Source: Trichomonas vaginalis G3 (taxonomy: Eukaryota > Parabasalia > Trichomonadida > Trichomonadidae). Taken from it: a stretch of 64,000 nt of DNA. This document shows positions 57,966 through 64,000 of this stretch, piece after piece. The DNA is taken from positions 34,673,896 to 34,737,895 of the forward strand of contig NC_067206.1 of the NCBI RefSeq assembly GCF_026262505.1. The letters run 5' to 3'. Under the pieces are notes generated by a model. That model had not been told where the DNA came from, made no database searches, and saw only the letters and a list, made by a program, of their open reading frames with translations. Each line of letters starts with the position of its first letter. Position 1 is the stretch's first letter. Both the position numbers and the translations under genes were made by a program.

Positions 57966-59762
57966 ATGTCGAATGAAACAGCGTCTATGAGAGAAATAAA
58001 ACACAACCGACAACTCATTTTGCAAGCTCTAAATAAGAACACAACAAACTTTTCAAACTATTCTAAGATATCTGAGTCATTGAAAGAAGGAAACTTAAAA
58101 CTGACATTAAACCCAATGACAGACGAGTTTCTGTTTCAAGACAGTAAGAACCATACTGTCTGTATAAATCCAACAAAAGGAACTTTAAACGAGAAACCTA
58201 TATCTGAACTTCTTTTGAAGGCAGATATTGACAACAAAGCTGACAAAGAGTATGTCATTGAAAAAGTTCAAGAAGAACATGACAGAGCAGATGCAACATA
58301 TGCAACGAAAGAACATACTCATCCTGAACTAGCAGACAAAACATATGTTGACAATAAAATGTCAAGTGAAGTGACAAGAGCTGACAAAGAATATTCTAAA
58401 AAGACTCATATACATACCATTGCAAATATTACAAACTTACAAGAAACCTTAAACAGTAAAAGTGACGTTGGACATACACATACCATTGCAAATATTACAA
58501 ACTTACAAGAAACCTTAAACAGGAAAAAGTGACGTTTGACATACACATACCATTGCAAATATTACAAACTTACAAGAAACCTTAAACAGGAAAAGTGACG
58601 TTGGACATACACATACCATTGCAAATATTACAAACTTACAAGCAAACCTTAAACAGGAAAAGTGACGTTGGACATACACATACATCTTCTGAAATAACAG
58701 ACTTAAACGTTAGCCTTGAAAATAAAGCAGATAAACATATGTCAATGAAATATACCAAAGTTTAGTTGGAACAAAAAATATTGACTAGTTGGTGACCTTT
58801 CTGTCAATGAAGAAAATAAATATTTTAGAGTGGCAGTTTACAGTCCTTAGAAAATGGTACACGCGTATAAACTCATTCGAAAAATAACAATGAAATGTAT
58901 GTAAGCTATATAAAGAATGATGGTACACAAGTTAAAGTTCCATTAGACAACAACTGCTACTTAAACATATATGGAGACGAACAAAAGAAATATTTAAGAG
59001 TTTATGAAATGGCAGATATGACATTGCCTGACCCAGCTCCAGCACCATATTATTATGACTATGGAGATGACGTTAGAACACCACATGTAGATGAACAAAA
59101 GCTAACATTATATTTAGATTTTTATAGATATAAAAGATATAATGCAATAGAAAAAACGAGAATAGTTATACTATTATGAAGATGACAGAAATAAATATAT
59201 AGTCGATTTACCTTACCCTGAAAACATAAGATTATATTATAAAAAATATTCTAACACAAAACCAGAAGAAACCTGAAATAGTTGCACTATATTTTAAGTT
59301 CAAAAGAGACAATCCTATAATATCTCATATGTTTGATTTAATGAACCAGTAGGTTCTATTTATACATCTATGGAAGCAAGAGGTCCTCAAGTAATGTTTG
59401 GTGTTGGTGCATGGGAACAAATAGTCGACAGGTTTTTGTATTGTGCAAACTCTTCAAAGAAACAGTGGAAGTAAAACGATTTCAGGTGAAAACTTACCTG
59501 CACACAGTCACTACATAGATTTAAGTACATCTCAAGCAGGTTTGGCATAAGCATAGATATTGGGATTGGTCAGGAATGACAAAAGGTAAAGGATATGATG
59601 TTAAAGACGACCGTTAAGTTTGCTATAAATTGTTACTGGAGTGACACTCAGGGAGAAGGAAACCATACACATTTCGTTTCAGGATATACGCAAACAACGG
59701 GACAAAGTAAAGACTACATGCCACCTTACATGACAGTTTACGCATGGTATAGAATTGCTTAG
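57966..59762 (+). pseudogene. Fibre-like gene, broken copy with expanded repeat
   Basis: The N-terminal 150 or so codons match the fibre of copy 1 closely. A 66-bp unit encoding 22 residues (THTIANITNLQETLN core) then occurs four times in tandem (58416 to about 58680) against once in copy 1. The middle (around 58895-59179) has YVSYIKNDGTQVKVPLDNNC and a run of aromatic and acidic residues not found in copy 1. The C-terminal collar-like part (PVGSIYTSM, GAWEQIVDRFLYC) is again shared. Several breaks, mostly after the tandem repeat. Confidence 0.7.
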
Positions 59763-60714
59763 TCGTCATTTTTCAAACTTCTTTAGCATATTCGTCAGGA
59801 GTTGTCTTATATTTGTTAGGAACTGTTTTGAAAGTATACCACCTTGAACTTTGACAAGTTTGAAACGAGGTCTGACAATAGTAGTTTTATCTTCTGCTTG
59901 CAGTGTGTACATTTTGCCATGTTTGCCTAAAACTTCATAATATTCTCTTGTATACTTTCTTCTATTTTACGAACCACGAATGCGGTACTGTCGAGTTCCC
60001 ATTGTTGTCATAGTCAATAGTATTTTCATATGGTCGCGTTTAGGTATTTCTATTTTACTTTGTCACCTTTCTTAAGTTTTGAAGCCTGGCATTCTTCTTT
60101 TTTGTCTCTTTTGACTAAACTATTAAATATATAGTCTTTCTCTAAGTCAGGGTTGTTTTTCATTTCTTCGGGGAGTGGTTTCCCAAACCTTTTTGTTTAC
60201 GGTTATTGTAAATATTTAAAACTTGTCTCATCTTTGCCATGGAGAAGTGTCTATATTTTGTCGTCATATGACATTTCATCTACCTCACCACCTTGTGCGT
60301 TGGTTTAAGTCTCTTAAGATTTTTATACAACTGTCAATGACACCAAGAGCAGAATGGTTTGGTCGACAATGAAATATTGGTTTACATTTTTTGAACGCAG
60401 ATAGTTTTTAATATCGTCTGATTTGAAAGAACGTTCACAGTCAGATGTCAGTTTTGTTGGATGTATTTGTCAACGAATATTGTCAAAGCAGTTTTCACAT
60501 CTAAAATATTTTTGGACTGTAATGGTATGGCTTCACAGTATCTTGTGTTTTGACCGACAAATATTAACCAGTATGGTGGTCCATCTTCTCTATACCTCGG
60601 AATGTTTTCCAAGATATCCATAAACCAAGCATTTGGTGTTGAACTAAAGATTTTTACCATGAGTGCTTTCTTTGTCGCTTTAGAAACATAGGGGTCCTTG
60701 TTTGGATTCGTCAT
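59759..60714 (-). pseudogene. Retroviral-type integrase of Polinton, broken copy
   Basis: The region is read on the minus strand. Its N-terminal part shows a DDE-type core segment (NAWFMDILENIPRYREDG, then YWLIFVGQNTRYCEAIPL), with MD marking the first acidic residue; its C-terminal part matches the integrase domain at 3-377 in copy 1. Several breaks. It diverges from the 133-aa gene with 16 bp between the starts. Polinton integrases insert the element with a 6-bp target duplication. Confidence 0.75.
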
Positions 60715-60730
60715 TTTTACCCTATAAGAA

Positions 60731-61132
60731 ATGGGTTTATTTGGCGCATTAGCAGGAGTTGCATCCAGATTTTTGCCCGCAGTGGGAACAATAGCCAGAG
60801 GTGTATTTGGAGTTGGAAGGAAGATTTTGAGTACATTAGGTATACTTAAAGAGAAAGCACAACCTATTATACAAACTGTACAGAAAGGTTGGGAGGTAGC
60901 ACGAGATGCAACAAATCTTATTCCAAATCCTGAAACAAGAGGAAAAGTTCAAGGATGGATGGACAATGTAGGAAGAGAAGCAGGAAACTACTATAACAAA
61001 GCAAATGACTACTATAACCAAGCAGGGCACTATATGGACCAAGGTGAAAGATTCTTTAACAGAGGATATAACCATGCACAACAATGGGTAAACAACAACC
61101 AACCGCAACCACCTCAAACGTGGGGAATGTAA
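60731..61132 (+). CDS. Polinton 133-aa protein, pVI-like minor capsid candidate
   Basis: The N-terminus (MGLFGALAGVASRFLPAVGT, ARGVFGVGRK) is a glycine-rich amphipathic stretch like those of adenovirus pVI and other Polinton minor capsid proteins; the rest is helical, with NYYNKANDYYNQAGHYMDQ repeats and a Gln/Pro-rich end. Function is inferred from this pattern and from the position between the integrase and small capsid-like genes. TTTTTACCCTATAAGAAATG is the start context. Confidence 0.6.
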   Translation: MGLFGALAGVASRFLPAVGTIARGVFGVGRKILSTLGILKEKAQPIIQTVQKGWEVARDATNLIPNPETRGKVQGWMDNVGREAGNYYNKANDYYNQAGHYMDQGERFFNRGYNHAQQWVNNNQPQPPQTWGM

Positions 61133-61151
61133 ATTTTTTTACTGAGATGAA

Positions 61152-61307
61152 ATGAACAATACAGCATTGAGACAAATGGGTTCAAGATGGATTTGTCGAC
61201 TTCCAGCAGTTACACAACCACGTGTTTGTCAAGTTCTTCCTATACCTCAGGAAGTTTTAGACCGACTTAAAAAACCTAAACAACCAGTTGAAAACAAAAC
61301 AAACTAA
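61152..61307 (+). CDS. Polinton 51-aa small protein
   Basis: A short frame, basic and Pro/Val-rich (GSRWICRLPAVTQPRVCQVL). Its upstream sequence ATTTTTTTACTGAGATGAA is nearly the same as that before the next gene, which supports it as a real gene. Function unknown. Confidence 0.45.
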   Translation: MNNTALRQMGSRWICRLPAVTQPRVCQVLPIPQEVLDRLKKPKQPVENKTN

Positions 61308-61326
61308 AATTTTTTACTGAGATGAA

Positions 61327-61857
61327 ATGACCGAAGAAGTTGAAACGGTAGATTTGACACCACAAACAAAAAGTTCAGAACCATTGTCAAAACCTGTCAA
61401 AGAACTTACAGATGAAGAGAAAAATTCAATAATAGAAAGTGCCAGGTCTGGAAATACAAACCCTAACTATAAAGTCACTTTTCATAGAAATGGAACGGCT
61501 AGTATCTCAAAAAAGAAACAGACTCTCACAAATAAAATATTGAAGTCTGAAGGAGCTTTCGAGACAACAGATGGGAAGGTATTCTTCACTGACCAACAGT
61601 TCATTATAGAACATCTCATTGACTTAGAGTCAAAATATTCTAAACTTTACAACAAACACAAAAAGTTGAAAGGAAAACAAAAACAAATGGCATATGATAT
61701 TTATGAAGATGTTGACGACACAACCATACCTGCAAGTGAAGTAAAGTCAGGTGAACCAAAAAGTGACGAAAAACCGATAGAAGAAGGTGAGCCAAAAACT
61801 GAAGATAAACCAAAACCAAAGTTAGTTTCCAAACTAAACCAAGTCAACCTTCATTAG
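61327..61857 (+). CDS. Polinton 176-aa acidic/basic protein, unknown
   Basis: The N-terminus is acidic (TEEVETVDLTPQ), the middle has a possible coiled coil (IDLESKYSKLYNKHKKLKGK) and the C-terminus is Pro/Glu/Lys-rich (repeated GEPKSDEKP-type phrases). No family is recognised; it could be a scaffold or terminal-protein-like factor given its place before the polymerase. Same ATTTTTTACTGAGATGAA context at the start as the 51-aa gene. Confidence 0.5.
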   Translation: MTEEVETVDLTPQTKSSEPLSKPVKELTDEEKNSIIESARSGNTNPNYKVTFHRNGTASISKKKQTLTNKILKSEGAFETTDGKVFFTDQQFIIEHLIDLESKYSKLYNKHKKLKGKQKQMAYDIYEDVDDTTIPASEVKSGEPKSDEKPIEEGEPKTEDKPKPKLVSKLNQVNLH

Positions 61858-61938
61858 CTGGTATGGGTTGGCGTCAAAGACTTATGGCAGCAGGCGGTTA
61901 CGTAAAGTAAAGAAAAACATTTTTTTATTTTTATAAAA

Positions 61939-64000
61939 ATGCCCCCGTATAGAATGGATAGAAAATCTGCTAGAATAAAAGCAGAGTTAGAAAGATATGG
62001 TTGGAGAGTTTCAAAGAAGTTTAAATATAGGAAGGGAAGACCCATAAAAGTCTATGACAAATTGTCTGGTCTTCGCTATGAAATGGACTTAGAAACAGCA
62101 CGCGCAAATTATCCAAACAGATTAGAGAGGTTAGAAGAAGAACGTCTTATGGACATGCCTTTCGATGTTAGTGAACCTCAAGTTGAAGGACACGACGGCT
62201 TTGCCAGGTTCTACTGGAAACATGACGAACAATTGCATCCTTTGAGGAGGAAAAAAGGAAAAGGTGAAGACGCACATGCTCCATGGAAAGAACAAGATAT
62301 GCATATGAGAAGTATCGTGAAGTTAGAAGTAAATTACATCTGGTCAAACCTTTACAGTAAACTTTGACGATGGAAAGAACAAAGAAGGCTTCATGGGTGT
62401 ACTTGCTGCAATTCAAGATGGAAATAAGAAAGGATACAATCTCAGACTAACCGTAACAGATTTGGATGGTCACATTTACTATGCACATGGCAATGTCACA
62501 ACAGCTGCAATGCTTCTTGACGCTTTCAAGACTACAAAGAGAGAACAAATGGTTGACTCCGACTCAGACATTTTGAATGCAATTGAAGGAATTGCAAGTG
62601 TAAAATTTGAATGGTACCAACCGAACCCTCAAGCAGTCAGACAACATGCTGGATACTTCCCGTTCATAAATAAGTCTGACATTGACTTGACAAGGTATGG
62701 AATTTACAATTCAATTGAAACAATTGTCAATGAACCTTGCATTCTTACATGTCTCAGGAACTCTGGTCTTGTTACAGATGAGAAGATGAAGTATCTTGAG
62801 TCATGTGTGAAGACAAGGTACATTCTCAGAGGTCAATTGTCAAAAATTGCACCGTTGGCAAATGTCAATATCCGAGTCAACATTCCGACTGAGAAAGGTT
62901 CTTCACATGACGACTATGTTGTTGACAAAGACTTACCATGGTTGAAGATTGTAATTGTCCACAACCACTTCATGTTGAACGAAAGTCTTACAAACCCATT
63001 GTTCGGAAAAGGCAAGTGCAACATTGTCAGAGCTGTAAACATTCTTTTCGAGAAAGGTTTGTTGGAACCAATTCCAGATGACAAGCTGACAGAAACTTTT
63101 GTACCAAAAGACGAAACAAACTTTTCATTGTTAGCAAGACCAAAAGTTGTTCCAGACAAAGTTATAGCAAAAAGAAGTACACAATTCCACAAGGAGTTGG
63201 ATTGTTCGGATACCAACCTGAACCAGAAGAACTTCCAATGAGGTTGCAAGAACTTCAAGATGCTATAAACAAACTTCCATTGAGACATCCAATTGACGTC
63301 AAATTGTATTGGAGAGCATCTGAGTTAGGTCAGAAGGTTTTATATGAAACAGGTTGCTTCGACGATGTTTATGAGATAACAGGAGAAGTTTCTCAGAAGA
63401 TAAGAGACTCACTTGAATTTCCACGAACTGGACCAATTGGTTGCGACAAGTTCGACTCAAACGAAAAGATATACTATGTCGACCTTAACGCTGCGTACAT
63501 GAGGTTTGTCCAATATATCCCGACTGGAATTCCAAACGAAGACGGTGAGTTCCCAGGAAGGAACTATACAGTTGGAAAAGTCATACAACAACTGTATGAT
63601 ATTAGGAAAGCTTCAAACCCCAAACTTGCAATGACACTCAAATTGCTTATGAATTCGACATGGGGATATTCCATTAAGAAACCTCAAGAGATGAAGAGTA
63701 AACATTATGAGAAGGTCGACAACTTTGTTGAAAGGTTTTCTCCTTTTGTTTTGAAGTACGAATTCACTCAAGGTCAAAGTGGCTTAGTAACCACATTAAA
63801 ACCTATTGTCGAACATTGGTCTTACCCTCAGTTCGCAAAGGCAGTCCTTGACAACTACAACAAATTCTTCTCGGAAGTCAAATCCAAAGTGAAGGTTTAC
63901 TATGAGAACATCGATGCACTCATGACGAACGAAGAAGGCTATAACAAACTCATTGAAATGGGCATGGTCGGTGAAAAGATGGGTCAATTCAAATTGGACA
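61939..64000 (+). pseudogene. Polinton family B DNA polymerase (protein-primed type), broken, runs off the edge
   Basis: The start context is TTTTTATAAAAATG at 61939. The N-terminal part is basic (MPPYRMDRKSARIKAELERY); the region from about 62393 carries the exonuclease-side sequence typical of long protein-primed polymerases; palm motifs appear towards the edge (motif A KIYYVDLNAAYMRF, motif B KLLMNSTWGYSIKK, then a motif C-like YYENIDALM). A few breaks are present in the part seen. In Polintons this enzyme copies the linear element from protein-primed ends. Confidence 0.8.

Larger units (their letters stand above)
55128..64000 (+). mobile_element. Maverick/Polinton copy 2 (terminal part, runs off the right edge)
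   Basis: The element starts at a run of 27 A (55128-55154) followed by the same terminal sequence as copy 1 in reverse. Parts in order: terminus, methyltransferase, 43-aa, 120-aa, 80-aa, 282-aa (opposite strand), fibre-like, integrase (opposite strand), 133-aa, 51-aa and 176-aa small genes, and a protein-primed-type family B DNA polymerase reaching the right edge. ATPase, protease and major capsid genes are expected further right. This copy is a fossil with at least ten breaks in the 8.9 kb seen, mostly in the fibre, integrase and polymerase regions, while the methyltransferase, 43-, 80- and 282-aa genes look whole. It is more decayed than copy 1. Confidence 0.9.

Noticed and set aside
1-64000. 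CRISPR arrays, bacterial operons, tRNA or rRNA genes
   Set aside because: No regularly spaced repeats, no cas-like genes, no Shine-Dalgarno pattern; no cloverleaf or rRNA segment was recognised by eye, though a tRNA scan could not be run.

Overview
The window looks like the genome of a parabasalid protist, most probably Trichomonas vaginalis. The evidence: compact, AT-rich, intronless genes; an initiator-like TCA[CT][AT] motif 6-14 bases before several start codons; stop codons running into TAAA; a BspA-like leucine-rich surface protein; many DUF3447/ankyrin proteins; and Maverick/Polinton copies. The species call is inference from this combination. No database search was possible.

Layout. 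Positions 1-4776 are the end of one Polinton (integrase C-terminus, fibre-like gene, an unknown 282-aa gene, three small proteins, a Dam-type methyltransferase, then a terminus with hairpins and a T run). Positions 4855-55117 are about 50 kb of host DNA: BspA-like protein; DUF1963 protein; an ankyrin gene split by a DNA transposon; an acidic coiled-coil protein; a divergent H2B/H2A pair; an Hsp70-like ATPase; a DUF3447 protein; a DENN protein; ankyrin protein; DPY30-motif protein; Pol5/MYBBP1A-like protein; ankyrin protein; DPE2-type glucanotransferase; ankyrin protein; bromodomain protein; V-ATPase subunit a; class I histone deacetylase; eIF6; a 2146-aa HECT ubiquitin ligase; and a small unrecognised two-repeat protein. 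Positions 55128-64000 are a second Polinton in the opposite orientation, so the same element end faces inwards at both sides. It runs off the window inside its DNA polymerase gene.

How the genes relate. The host genes are separate monocistronic units on both strands. Several serve chromatin (H2A, H2B, histone deacetylase, bromodomain, DPY30 motif), ribosome biogenesis (Pol5-like, eIF6), membrane traffic and acidification (DENN, V-ATPase a) and glycogen or maltose metabolism (DPE2). Between them lie members of lineage-expanded families (BspA, DUF3447/ankyrin) and their debris.

Main observations. (1) A 1,114-bp hAT-type non-autonomous element, with 11-bp inverted ends and an exact 8-bp target duplication, splits one ankyrin gene into two reading frames. 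(2) Four or more short TTAA-flanked inverted-repeat elements share end and subterminal motifs. (3) The 282-aa gene of the two Polintons has near-identical ends but an almost unrelated centre, and the neighbouring fibre-like gene is also mosaic, with a phage tail-collar-like C-terminus. (4) Polinton genes carry a T-run plus AAATG motif immediately at the start codon, unlike the host initiator.
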